Positions 21,645 to 31,582 of a stretch of 64,000 nt of DNA are shown in pieces; within the stretch, counting starts at the first letter, position 1, and the number at the start of each line of letters is the position of its first letter. Both the position numbers and the translations under genes were made by a program. The stretch comes from Tritrichomonas musculus. Lineage: Eukaryota; Parabasalia; Tritrichomonadida; Tritrichomonadidae. The DNA lies in the NCBI GenBank assembly GCA_039105265.1, contig JAPFFF010000039.1, positions 124,001-188,000 on the forward strand, read 5' to 3'. The notes under the pieces were generated by a model that was not told the DNA's origin, searched no databases, and was given only the letters and a program-made list of their open reading frames with translations.

Positions 21645-22961
21645 ATGAATCAAAACCAAAAAGAGTTTGATGCAAATGGATACGAAGAATTAATATCAGA
21701 ACACTTAACAAAATACGTCCAAGATGAACAATTTCTCTTACTTTCTCTTCCATCTCTCCATAGAATATTGACCAAATATCAATTGAAAAAGTCATCCACG
21801 GATAAAACCTATCCACCTGAAATTTACGAGTTTTTATTCAAATGCCTTGACAAATTTGGACAAAAAGCTTCTGTTTTATTTGAGAATATTGATTTTGGCT
21901 CCGGAAAAGTGGAATACATGAAACGGTTGTTAAGTGAAAAGTATTCAAAAATTTTTGATTTTCATTTTATTAATACATCATATAATAAAACAATGTTCGA
22001 CATGCAGAACGAGTTTTTGCAAAAAGAAGAAAGATTAAAAATCGAGCAAGACCAAATAAAATCAGAAAATATTTTAATTAAAAATGAACTGGAAAAAATA
22101 AAAGAAGAAAAAGTTGAGCAAGAAAAAAAATTTGATAATTTAATACAAGCTTTACAGATGGAAGTTAAAAAACTGTCAGAAAAATTGGATCAACAAAACC
22201 AAAGAATTGAAATTTTAGAGAGTCAAAAAAACGAAATATCGAAAACGACCAACTTGGAAACAAAAGGAATTCGCGATGAATTGAATAATCAAGAAAGAAA
22301 ATTCAATGATAAATTGAATGAACTCCAAACTAATATTAATGAAATATCAGAAAAATTGAATCAACAAAACAAAGAAGAAGAACAATTTAAAATTATAGAT
22401 GAATCAAATGCCCAACGAATTCACTGCGAATATAAAGGTGATTCTGATTTAAATGGAATTTTTGCCTATCTTAAAGATTTAGTGATACTTTCTGCTGGTG
22501 GGGAAAAAAATTCAAGATATCCACTTCAAAATCTTATAATAAATAACGATAATAATTTTTTAAACACAATCAACCAAGATACACACAACACAAAGAAAGA
22601 TGGTTGGATTCTATTTGACTTTGGTCCTTATAGAAAAATAGACTTACATTCATATTTAATAAGGTCAAGTTACAATTATCCATCATCATCTTATCAACCA
22701 AAAACGTGGCGAATCATGGGATCAAATGACAATGAAAATTGGAAACATCTCGACAGAAGGTTGAATGATGACAGTCTGAATGGCCCAGCCATCATTCATC
22801 ATTTTGAATGCCAAAACAGCCAGTATGGAAAGTCGGTTAACCGTTACAGATACATAAAATACATGCAGGAAGATAATTGGTGTGATGGCAAATCTGAACA
22901 GATAAATCCATACAACATTCATCTCAAATTTTTTGAATTATATGGCGATATTTATGAATAA
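21645..22961 (+). CDS. Coiled-coil protein with C-terminal F5/8 type C (discoidin-like) domain
   Basis: 438 residues. Residues about 1-125 form an all-alpha region resembling the BACK part of trichomonad BTB proteins (LTKYVQDEQFLLLSLPSLHR). Residues about 125-255 are a long coiled coil (repeated KLSEKLDQQNQRIEILESQ-type heptads). About 280-435 is an F5/8 type C fold, with the signature DGWILFDFGPYRKIDLHSYL, the middle strand PKTWRIMGSNDNENWKHLD and the ending NIHLKFFELYGDI. This domain pairing is common in the expanded trichomonad family also seen at 39802-41127. The BTB domain itself is missing, so the gene may be N-terminally shortened relative to its relatives. There is no signal peptide, so it is probably cytoplasmic with unknown ligand. 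The stop GAATAAA contains the TAAA poly(A) signal. Confidence 0.85.
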   Translation: MNQNQKEFDANGYEELISEHLTKYVQDEQFLLLSLPSLHRILTKYQLKKSSTDKTYPPEIYEFLFKCLDKFGQKASVLFENIDFGSGKVEYMKRLLSEKYSKIFDFHFINTSYNKTMFDMQNEFLQKEERLKIEQDQIKSENILIKNELEKIKEEKVEQEKKFDNLIQALQMEVKKLSEKLDQQNQRIEILESQKNEISKTTNLETKGIRDELNNQERKFNDKLNELQTNINEISEKLNQQNKEEEQFKIIDESNAQRIHCEYKGDSDLNGIFAYLKDLVILSAGGEKNSRYPLQNLIINNDNNFLNTINQDTHNTKKDGWILFDFGPYRKIDLHSYLIRSSYNYPSSSYQPKTWRIMGSNDNENWKHLDRRLNDDSLNGPAIIHHFECQNSQYGKSVNRYRYIKYMQEDNWCDGKSEQINPYNIHLKFFELYGDIYE

Positions 22962-22964
22962 AAG

Positions 22965-23077
22965 CTTTGGTTAAAGATCATAATAGTAATAGTAATATAA
23001 AAAAACATAGTTAAAGATCCTTATGTTTTAACTATACTTGAAAATTATTTATTTATATTACTATTATGATTCTTTGG
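22965..23077. repeat. Fold-back just after the F5/8C gene
   Basis: CTTTGGTTAAAGATCATAAT and following bases (22965-22990) are inverted at 23057-23077 (ATTACTATTATGATTCTTTGG), with a nested shorter repeat CATAGTTAAAGATCC/AACTAT between. It starts 4 bases after the stop codon; it could be a transcript 3' structure or a small fold-back insertion. Confidence 0.55.
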
Positions 23078-23171
23078 TATTTTCATGCCTGATAAAGTTA
23101 TTGGATCAAAATTCGCTTTTGGAGTAGGATTTTTAAACATTAAAATATCTATTTTCCAAATTGATTAAAAG

Positions 23172-23540
23172 TGAAACTTTTTCTGAGAAATTGCCTTTCT
23201 ATTTGGGAAAGTTTGAATTGTAGATCATTATTAAACAACATTATTCACATGCAACACAGTTGTTAAATAATTATGACAAGTAACATTACTTTTATTAAAA
23301 TATATTCTCATTAAAATTTTCTTAAATAATATATTTTTTCAAAATAAAGATATCAGGTTAATCGTTTTAAATAATTTAAATAATATAATTATATATAAAA
23401 ATCTATAAAATATTACATATATAATTGACACTTAATTTTGTTTTACTATGCAATTTTTTGAGATATTAAAAAAATTAATGTATAATTTTCAGTATTCAAA
23501 GTTTCCCATTTAGTAAGGCAATTCTACAGAAAAAGTTTCA
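23172..23540. repeat. ~370-bp fold-back with ~48-bp imperfect arms
   Basis: GAAACTTTTTCTGAGAAATT and following sequence to about 23219 reappears inverted at about 23493-23539 (CCCATTTAGTAAGGCAATTC in the middle of the right arm). Arms differ at several positions. No coding content. Likely a decayed MITE. The flanks (23078-23171 and 23541-24147) are AT-rich, hold one short hairpin of AAAAAAAATTGAATGAG type near 23560-23620, and contain no gene. Confidence 0.6.
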
Positions 23541-24147
23541 AGGTAATTTTACGCTATTGAAAAAAAATTGAATGAGATTGAATGAGTGATACTATTCAAT
23601 TTTTTTTCAATTCCTATTTAGTATGTCCAACCCTATATTTGAAAAAAAATAATATTTGTCAATATTGTTTCATTACCAAATGTCGAAGGTTTTAGAAATG
23701 TTAAGCCAAAATAAATTTTGAATGATTAAAATAATGATATGAATGAGTTAATTCAAACAGTTTGAATTGGTAAAATGACTAATTCAGTTGTTAGATCATT
23801 TTTCAGTTTGATTTATTCTAAAGGTATTGAATGGCTCAAATTGGTCAATGGAGGTATTAATGGGGATAAAATAATTAAATCAAAATAAATCAAACCTCTC
23901 CTGATTACAGTTTTTAACTTTTCTTTTATTCTCAATTGAATATAAACTTTTTAAAAGGTTTTCTGAGGTTTATTTTTAATTCCTAGTTAATTCCATATAG
24001 TTCCTAGTTTTATTCTATTAATTCTATATAGTTCTTCTCAATTCAAGTAATTTAGAAAATTCAGTAAAATTTTAAATATATTGAAATATTCAATGAGATA
24101 TCACAAAAAGAATTCAATAAAAGAGCTTTTAGACGAAGCCGGATAAA

Positions 24148-25332
24148 ATGAGTTTTAAAGAAGAAATAGAGAAAATGAAAAGAATCCAGGGTGTTCTTCT
24201 TGAATTTGTTGAAGATAAATTAAATTCTGAAGAAAACTATGAAAATTTTATTAATATTATCACAAATCATAAAATGAATAAAGATCCATATGAATTCAAA
24301 TTAGTATTACGATTAATAAACAAAATCGCAGAAAATCATCAGCGTGTTCATGATTTCATTAATAAAATTGAGCGAATTTTAGTATTTTTCAAAACAGACA
24401 TCAAAAAACATTATTCAAATTCAGAAATTTTCAATTTATTTGAAAGTAACAAAAGAATTCTTTTATTTATTATTCAAGAAAAGATCATATTAATTGATGA
24501 ATTTATTGTTTCACAAATAACGAATAATAAATATGTAGAAAAGAAATATGCCGAATATTTTGCACCAGAAATCAAAGGATTTATCACTGAAGAGTTCATC
24601 AATAAATATTGCAAAAGCAACAGATATTTGGCAGATGAAGAACTTATAAATAAAATCAGAAAAGAAGTTCCAGACGATTTTTTTGATAAAAGAAAAGAAG
24701 GTGAAAATGACAACTATTTATGTGAGCTGATTCGATTGGATAAAGTGAAAGATTTCGGCTCTTATATTCATCGACAAAATTTATCATTTGGCATCACAAT
24801 CAAAGAATCAATCTTTGAAACAAATCCTTTTTTAATCGATAAATCTAATGTTAAACTGAATGAATATGCAGCATTTTTTGGCTCAAATGAAATCATCAAA
24901 TACATGAAAGTAAACCAAGGAATTGAAGCAACGCCAGACATGTGGTATTATGCGATTCATAGTAAAAATGGAGAATTGATAAAAGAGCTTGAAGACAAAC
25001 ATATTTTACCACAAGAAAACAATTATGAAAGAATTCTTAAAGAATCGATTAAATGTCATCATAATGATGTTTCAAAGTATATCATTGACAATCTAATTTA
25101 TGAACAAGATTCGTTAAATTTCATTGAAAGCAGTTTTAAAAACAAGCTTTGTTATTATAGTTTTATGTATGACAATTACTGTTTTTTCCCAGAAAATTAT
25201 GAAAATAAAAATATTGTTGTTTGTTTGTTTGAATTTGATTATTATGCACTTGTCAAACTTTATTTGGAACAAGAAAATGTTGATGTAAATGATAGATATG
25301 TTAAAATATCAGCTTTTTCAAATAAAATTTGA
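24148..25332 (+). CDS. DUF3447/ankyrin protein, N-terminal part of an interrupted gene
   Basis: 394 codons. The head (KRIQGVLLEFVEDKLNSEEN...NFINIITNHKMNKDPYEFKL) and the following LFESNKRILLFIIQEKIILI and CELIRLDKVKDFGSYIHRQN segments are the layout of the very large trichomonad DUF3447 family, in which a helical N-domain precedes ankyrin repeats. Degenerate ankyrin-like helices occur from about residue 190 (LNEYAAFFGSNEIIKYMKVN, LWYYAIHSK type). Residues 370-387 (LVKLYLEQENVDVNDRY) are the last half of an ankyrin unit. The frame ends soon after, where the first of a series of spacers begins. Downstream, complete ankyrin units continue to 26635 (next feature). The gene is therefore either decayed or decoded in an unusual way. 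The ATG is preceded by GGATAAA; no clear initiator is seen. Confidence 0.75.
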   Translation: MSFKEEIEKMKRIQGVLLEFVEDKLNSEENYENFINIITNHKMNKDPYEFKLVLRLINKIAENHQRVHDFINKIERILVFFKTDIKKHYSNSEIFNLFESNKRILLFIIQEKIILIDEFIVSQITNNKYVEKKYAEYFAPEIKGFITEEFINKYCKSNRYLADEELINKIRKEVPDDFFDKRKEGENDNYLCELIRLDKVKDFGSYIHRQNLSFGITIKESIFETNPFLIDKSNVKLNEYAAFFGSNEIIKYMKVNQGIEATPDMWYYAIHSKNGELIKELEDKHILPQENNYERILKESIKCHHNDVSKYIIDNLIYEQDSLNFIESSFKNKLCYYSFMYDNYCFFPENYENKNIVVCLFEFDYYALVKLYLEQENVDVNDRYVKISAFSNKI

Positions 25333-26635
25333 AAATTAACTTTAACAGCATTGAAATCTTCAATATTTTTATGGAATTAAAAAATTGATTTTTTATATGA
25401 CAATATTGATGTATGCAGTTCTTTATGGCAAAATAGAAATAATTAAGTTATTACTATCAAATGAGTGCATAGATGTCAATATAAAAAATATTTGAATGCA
25501 AAAAGCATTAATAATATTTAGATCATGTATTGTTCATTGTATTGAAATTTTCAAATTTTTCATGAAATATAATATTACTATATAATAAGACAGCCTTAAT
25601 ATATGCTGCACAAGAAAATAATATAGAAATTGTACAATTATTGTTATCAGATAAAAGCACTAATTTCAACATAAAAGACATTTAAATTCAAAAGTACTTG
25701 TAATATTCAAATCTAAGAATTTTTAATTATGTCGATAATTTTATATAATTTATGGGATTTTAATTTGATAATTGATAAGACTGCATTGATGTTTGCGGTG
25801 CAAAAAGAAAATATAGAAATGATAAAACTATTACTATCACAGAAAAGTATTGATATAAACATTCAAAACATTTAAATACAAATTTTTTTTTGACATTTGA
25901 TTCAATTTTTTTTTCATTTTGTTGAGATTTTGCTCTTTTTGGCATTTCAATTAATTATTTAAATGATACGGCATTAAACTATGCTGTAAAGCAAGGAAAT
26001 ATTGAAATAGTACAATTACTTCTATCACAGAAATGCATTGATGTCAATACACAAGACATTTAAATACAATAGCATTTATACTATTCGAATTTGAATTTTT
26101 TAATGCAATTTAAATTTTTTAAATATTTATGGCATTATAATTAAATTTTTAATGACACAGTATTGATGCGTGCAACAGTTTTTAATAATCCAAATGTTGT
26201 TTCATTATTACTATCTCAAAAAAATATTGAAATCAACAAACGAAATATTTGAATTCAAAACTTTGATAAAATTCAATTCAAATTTCTTTTTATTCCATTG
26301 AAATTTTGTTTTTTAATGGAATTTAAAATGATTGTTTAATACTACAGCGTTGATGTATGCAGCATCTGGATATGGTACAGAAGAAATTATAAAATTATTA
26401 TTAGCGAAAGAAGGAATCGACACTAATATCAAAGATGTTTTAATTCTTCAATATTTAAGCTATTCAAATCTTAGTTATTAACAAGATTATAAATTGAAAT
26501 TCTTCAATGGTATTTTTAAATGAATGAATTTACAAAAGAGCAATTGATTTTGCAAAAGCAAGAGGAATACCAGAAATTGTTAATCTTTTATCCATAAAGA
26601 AGACCAAAAACATTGAATTGAAAGAAAGCATTTAA
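25333..26635 (+). pseudogene. Ankyrin-repeat array with periodic ~90-nt spacers, five beginning with a stop
   Basis: Six ankyrin units follow the frame at 24148-25332. From their Thr codon they start at 25400, 25590, 25780, 25968, 26157 and 26344. Typical products are TALIYAAQENNIEIVQLLLS and TALMFAVQKENIEMIKLLLS, each closing with N(I/T)(K/Q)(D/N)I. Counting the two codons before Thr (NK, DK, ND, ND, NT), units B-E are complete 33-codon ankyrin repeats (unit F has one extra codon). After unit A-E the next codon is TGA or TAA (25493, 25683, 25873, 26061, 26250); unit F reads on for several codons. Spacers are about 91, 91, 89, 90 and 88 nt and begin T(A/G)AAT(T/A/G)CAA. A last half-repeat (AIDFAKARGIPEIVNLLS) ends at a TAA at 26635. 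No GT-AG splice sites fit all spacers. A decayed gene is the cautious reading, but stops within the ankyrin units themselves are absent. Confidence 0.7.
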
Positions 26636-26828
26636 AGTTCGTTCACAGAAAATAGAATCAATTGAACATCATTAATCAAATTGTCACTATTCATTTTATA
26701 AAGCATTCTTTACAACATTTTTTCTCTTATATATTATATCTTATATAATCTATAAAATCATTGAAGTAAAAAAAAAAAAGTTAAAATCGTATTAAAAAAT
26801 TATAAAAAAAACAGCTAAAAAAATTTAT

Positions 26829-28193
26829 TTAAATCAAGATGCAGCATTTAGATGAATTTTCCTCGACATTTTTACTTTCTTCTGGATTTTTATCTTCAAC
26901 AGGATTTTCATTTTCAACAGGACTTACATTTTCATTATGATCTTCAATTTCAACTTTCTCCTTTTTTTCTTCTTTTTTTGAAGGTTCTTCAGGTTTAACC
27001 TGAATGTAACTAACATGCTTCGTTATTTCAGATTCGTCATCAAATTCGCATCTAGCGTCAGTTCTCAAAAATATTTTCAAATTGTCACCAAAGCTGTTTC
27101 CTTTCATAGAGAATTTCTTTGCATTTGGAAGAGAGATTGATTCAAGCCTCAAGCACATCAAGAAGCACATACTTTCTATTTTAACGTCTTCTCCCAGAAT
27201 TTGAACTTTTTGAAGGAGAGTGTTAGATGAGAAAGCATTTTTATTTAATACTTTAACTGATCCTGGAATAACAATATTAGATATAGATGTAGCTTCCAAT
27301 GCACCTTCTCCAATCAACTCCAGAGATGAACTTTTCTCAAACGTTATCGAATTCAAATTATAACAACAACTAAATGAATAAGAAGCGATTTCTTTTACAT
27401 TCTTTAAAATCTCAATTTGTTTAACATCGCGTCTACAAAATAGAATTACATCAAAATCTTTACTTTTTTCATCTTTTTTTGTCATTAAAAATGTGTTGTT
27501 GACATATTTGAATACTTTGTTCGATTTCGATATTTCAATGTTAATTAAATTTTTAGCTTTTTGGAAACATTCGGGGCCAATTTGGGTGACACTTTTAGGA
27601 ATATTCAATTTTTTTAAACTTTTACTAATAATACTTTCATTAATTTCACAAAGAATAGAATTTTTTTCAAATATTATTGATTCCAAATTATTATGATCAT
27701 GAAAACAATACGTATTGATATGCCTAATAGAAGATGGAATGATGGCATTTTGAATGTTAAAAGATGCAGTAATGAGAATATCGTATTCTTCTAAGTTTTC
27801 TTCACTTTTTCCAAGGAGTAATTCATTTTCATAAGTAAAATATTTATTTTGTGGCGATACTTCAATATCAACTAAATCTCTGATTTTGTCAAAACATTCG
27901 TCTTCAATATATTTAAGACTTGATGGAATTTGGAGTTTTTTAATTGACATAAGATAAAACGAATAACTTTTAAATTGTGTTACTTCTGAATCATTAGGAA
28001 ATGTAATGGAATCTATTTCATTTTCACTAAATGCGTATTGCCCAATGGCCTTTATTATATATTTTTTCTTTCTATATATTATATGGTGGGGAATGGAAAT
28101 TGTGCCTTTTGCTTTGGGTGATTCTATAACTTCTGCTATTAATTCTTTGGAATCTAAACGAAACTTTAAATTATCTTTTTCCACCGTAGTCAT
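26829..28193 (-). CDS. BspA-like LRR protein with C-terminal CaaX box
   Basis: 454 residues in one frame. Head about 1-45 (GTISIPHHIIYRKKKYIIKA), then LRR_5 turns of about 23 residues (IGQYAFSENEIDSITFPNDS, IEDECFDKIRDLVDIEVSPQ, IASYSFSCCYNLNSITFEKS, LNKNAFSSNTLLQKVQI) to about residue 385. An acidic Glu/Lys-rich tail (EPSKKEEKKEKVEIEDH) follows, ending SKCCILI. There is no signal peptide or membrane helix. The last four residues CILI fit a CaaX prenylation box (X being Ile/Leu favours geranylgeranylation), and the preceding Cys could be palmitoylated. This predicts a cytosolic protein tethered to a membrane's inner face, unlike the secreted BspA-like adhesins. The stop lies in TTTAAAT, giving the TAAA signal. 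Confidence 0.85.
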   Translation of the reverse strand: MTTVEKDNLKFRLDSKELIAEVIESPKAKGTISIPHHIIYRKKKYIIKAIGQYAFSENEIDSITFPNDSEVTQFKSYSFYLMSIKKLQIPSSLKYIEDECFDKIRDLVDIEVSPQNKYFTYENELLLGKSEENLEEYDILITASFNIQNAIIPSSIRHINTYCFHDHNNLESIIFEKNSILCEINESIISKSLKKLNIPKSVTQIGPECFQKAKNLINIEISKSNKVFKYVNNTFLMTKKDEKSKDFDVILFCRRDVKQIEILKNVKEIASYSFSCCYNLNSITFEKSSSLELIGEGALEATSISNIVIPGSVKVLNKNAFSSNTLLQKVQILGEDVKIESMCFLMCLRLESISLPNAKKFSMKGNSFGDNLKIFLRTDARCEFDDESEITKHVSYIQVKPEEPSKKEEKKEKVEIEDHNENVSPVENENPVEDKNPEESKNVEENSSKCCILI

Positions 28194-28670
28194 TTTATAT
28201 TTTCAGCTAAAAAATTGAGATAAAAATAATTATCTCAAAAAGTTATTTTATGAAAATCTTAAAATAAAATCATGATTTCTTCACATTAAAATGAATCTAG
28301 TAGTTTATTATATAAAAAAAATTTATTTGGATATTAAATATTAAAAATATCAAATAAGAGTTTACCTCATTTTAATATTTGGTAAAAAATTTCCATTTGA
28401 AGATATTTGCTATCAAATAAATAGATATTGTAGTGATTGTATGTATTTATTATTTTATTATTGTAAAATAAATAAAATTTGGAAATTATGAAGTGTAAAA
28501 TGCAATAAAATGCAAACAAATATTTACAAATAACCATTCAAAAATAATATTTGTTGTTGAAATTGAATAATACTTCTCATCTGAATCACCAATGCCCATC
28601 GAAATTTGTTGGCGACAGTTCAATTAATTTAAACGATCGAATTGATCCAAGCCTTCAACAAAAATTAAAC

Positions 28671-29372
28671 ATGTTGGACTTAGATACATCTAATAAAGAA
28701 GCAAGTAATGAAGTAAAAACAAGTAATAAAATAAAAATAGTCAATAGATTAAAGGCAAACAATGAATTAGAAGTAGTATATGAATTAGAAATGGTTAATG
28801 ATCTAGAAATTATCAATGAATTAGAAATAAGCAATGAAATAGATATGGTCAATGAATTAGAAGCCAAAAATGAAATAGAAATGATCAATGAAACAGAAAC
28901 GAGAGATAAATTCGAATCTAATAATATCATAGAAAGATCCATTAAAAGCGATCAACTTTTTACTGATGAAAATATCCATCCAAAAGAAAAGCAGAATGAT
29001 ACGGAAGAAATAAAAATTGAGCATTTTGAAAGACTTGCAGTCAAATTCATTAAAAAAAATGACACAGAAAACATCTACAATATTTTAAACGTTCTTACTC
29101 AAAAAGGAAGATGGAAAATTCCGCTGGAATATGCGATTTCACTTTATAAGAAAAAGTGTTATCAGCAATCATTCAATTACTTTTCAATTCTTAGCAAAAT
29201 TAATCATCCGATTGCTAAATATTTTATTGGAGTCATGAAATTCAAGGGAGAAGGATGTGAAGTAAGCCGGCATGAATCATACAAGATTCTTAAACATCTT
29301 TCAAATGCAGGTATTGATAAAGCTACAGAATTTCTTGAAGATCATTTTAATGAAACATTAAAACATGAATAA
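28671..29372 (+). CDS. Sel1/TPR-like protein with hexapeptide-repeat head
   Basis: From the first ATG in frame (28671) 233 residues. The same frame is open further upstream to about 28548 but contains no ATG there (only TTG codons), so either 28671 is the start or the 5' end is lost. Residues about 10-75 are a run of six-residue units of (V/I)NELEx type (NNELEV, VNDLEI, INELEI, SNEIDM, VNELEA, KNEIEM), encoded by an 18-nt period. From about 115 there is a helical region (FERLAVKFIKKNDTENIYNI) leading to Sel1-like repeats (YAISLYKKKCYQQSFNYFSI and HPIAKYFIGVMKFKGEGCEV, then SYKILKHLSNAGIDKATEFL). Sel1-like repeats mediate protein contacts in trichomonad kinases and adaptors; here no catalytic domain is present. 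The stop GAATAAA carries the poly(A) signal. Confidence 0.65.
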   Translation: MLDLDTSNKEASNEVKTSNKIKIVNRLKANNELEVVYELEMVNDLEIINELEISNEIDMVNELEAKNEIEMINETETRDKFESNNIIERSIKSDQLFTDENIHPKEKQNDTEEIKIEHFERLAVKFIKKNDTENIYNILNVLTQKGRWKIPLEYAISLYKKKCYQQSFNYFSILSKINHPIAKYFIGVMKFKGEGCEVSRHESYKILKHLSNAGIDKATEFLEDHFNETLKHE

Positions 29373-31557
29373 ATACAACTTTTTAAATAAACATTTAGAT
29401 TTTAATTCATAACTATTTGGTTTAAACAGTTTAAATTAAACTAAAATATACACTGGTCTATATATTTGCAATCAATTTTTCTGAAATTTAATTAATAATA
29501 ATAAAAATATGGATAAATGGAAAATGTCCTGTTTTTATTCCAAAATTGTGGAATTACAAAATAAATATGAACTAAATTCCGAAATAGATATAAGTAATAT
29601 GTATTTATTGTATATTTAAACTGAAAGTACCATATTGGTAATTGAAATGTATGTATAAAATGCTGGCGGCTTAGTTAAAATATATCAGTTATCTTAAGAG
29701 TAAAAAAAGGTCATTAAATCTCAAATAAATCAATATTGCAACCTGTCAAAATCATTTAAAAAGGTATTTTATGGTATAAAATAAATAAATAAATCTTATC
29801 TTAATAAACAAATAAGTTAATTAAAATTGAAAAATATTACTGATATGAGAAATTTCAGAAAATTCAATATTGATTATAAATTATTTATCGAAATTCATCA
29901 TTTCTCCTATAATAATTGAGACTAAACAAAAAGTACCAATACCCATTCAAATAAATATTTTTTTTCTCCATTAATTGTTTTTTTATATAAAGCAAGCCCA
30001 ATCATTTTAATGTATAATCATTAAAAAATATTTTCGGATTCATTTTCATTCAAACCACCATCACAATGGACAATTTTTAATAGTTCTTTTCTATTTATAC
30101 GATGTAACAAATTGTGAAGGTATTTGTTCATAGTTAAACTTTTTGAATGCTGGAGAAACTATAATTTAAAGATCAAAAATAGCTTTCTGCAATTAATCAA
30201 AAAGCTATTCTTTGTTTTGAATTTAAAAAAAAAAAAAATAAAATAATTTGCAACCTCTGGATTTCATTTAAGCAAGATGTAAGAAAAAAAAAAATCGTAA
30301 AAGAGGGGGTTTCACTCAGGTGTCAAATCCGCTTTTCCATTAAATACGAGAATTTGAGAGTTGATAATTATATTTATATACTATTACATATATTTAATAA
30401 TAATAATACTAATTTCGTAAAAAAATATTTAATATTTATGAATATATATATGTTTAGTTATTTTATTTTTGAGAGAAAAACTGCTTTTTCTTCAGAAAAT
30501 TAACATCTTGATAGTGACTTAGATTTCTATACGATTTTATATCAGGTTTTTTATATATTGTAATATCGATTGAAGATATTATATCCAAAATATTCTTCCA
30601 AATCATATGGCCAATTTTTGTATATTTATGTTTTCAATTTTTATAAAATTTCTGATATCAGAATTTTTTTTTTTTGAATATGACATGTTAGATGAAATGA
30701 TTATTATCTCTATCAAAGCTTTACTGTTCTCCGCCTTTATTTTTAAATAGAGCCACTAAGTCTTTTTTAAAAAAATACCGACAATGTTTTGCTTTCAAAG
30801 AATAGCATTTTTTTGTCTAGTTATTATTAATTAAAAATAAGATTCTTAGATATCTCTTGAATTTTTATCATTTATAGAGCAAGCGTTAATAATAATGGTA
30901 TTATTTTACTCGGCGGCTTTTATCTATTGCCCTTTTACAAAATTACGAATTCTCTATCAAATATCTACTATTTTTTATCAAAAGATTTAATTTATATATG
31001 CAATTATTAATAAATATCTAAATAAACTGAATTATTCCAATATGTTAATTTTTATCGGAAAGATTTGTATAAATGCATTTGAAATAACTGCATTCCCATT
31101 TATTTTTATTCAATAATAAACAATTCCATCAAATATTTGTATGTGGTTTTTTTTGACTCTTTTATACATCTTTTTTGTGTTAAATTGCTCATATTTTTCT
31201 TCTTCAAAACAAATTTCATCTCACATGTCCTTTTCAAAATGATCATATGTAATATTTCAAAATTGGCCATATGGAATAGATTAAAAATAATAAAAACCAA
31301 TTATCTGTCCATTAATAAAATAAATATTATAATTTTAGAAAAATCCTATAGAGATTTGCAGAGTGCTGCCCCTTCTATCGTAAAAATTTAATTAATACGA
31401 TAAAGTTTCAATTAATACGATAAATAATGATAAATTCAAATTTTGTTTTATATAATAACTTTTTGAGAGGTAAAAGTTAAATGACTAATCGTTTTGAGAG
31501 GTAATAATTAATTAACCAATCATTTTTGTCTACCAATAACTAATATATTAAACCACC
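29373..31557. other. 2.2-kb AT-rich intergenic stretch, nothing recognised
   Basis: Only low-complexity A/T sequence, with frames at 31106-31391 that overlap on both strands and lack family signals. A short direct repeat TTAATTAATACGATAAA occurs near 31389 and 31410. The last 60 bases hold the promoter of the alcohol dehydrogenase. Confidence 0.5.
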
Positions 31558-31563
31558 TCACTT
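31558..31563 (+). promoter_or_regulatory. Initiator (TCACTT) of the alcohol dehydrogenase gene
   Basis: TCACTT fits the trichomonad Inr TCA(+1)YT(T/A) and lies 23 nt before the ATG at 31583, the usual distance for highly expressed metabolic genes in this group. Confidence 0.6.
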
Positions 31564-31582
31564 TCATATTTATCAAAATAAA

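Noticed and set aside
25333-26635. Canonical spliceosomal introns between ankyrin units
   Set aside because: The trichomonad 5' GTAYGT and 3' ACTAACACACAG motifs are absent, and no GT-AG pair fits all spacers.
31106-31391. Overlapping frames on both strands before the alcohol dehydrogenase
   Set aside because: Short, Phe/Ile/Lys-rich, mutually overlapping and without motifs; typical of AT-rich non-coding DNA.
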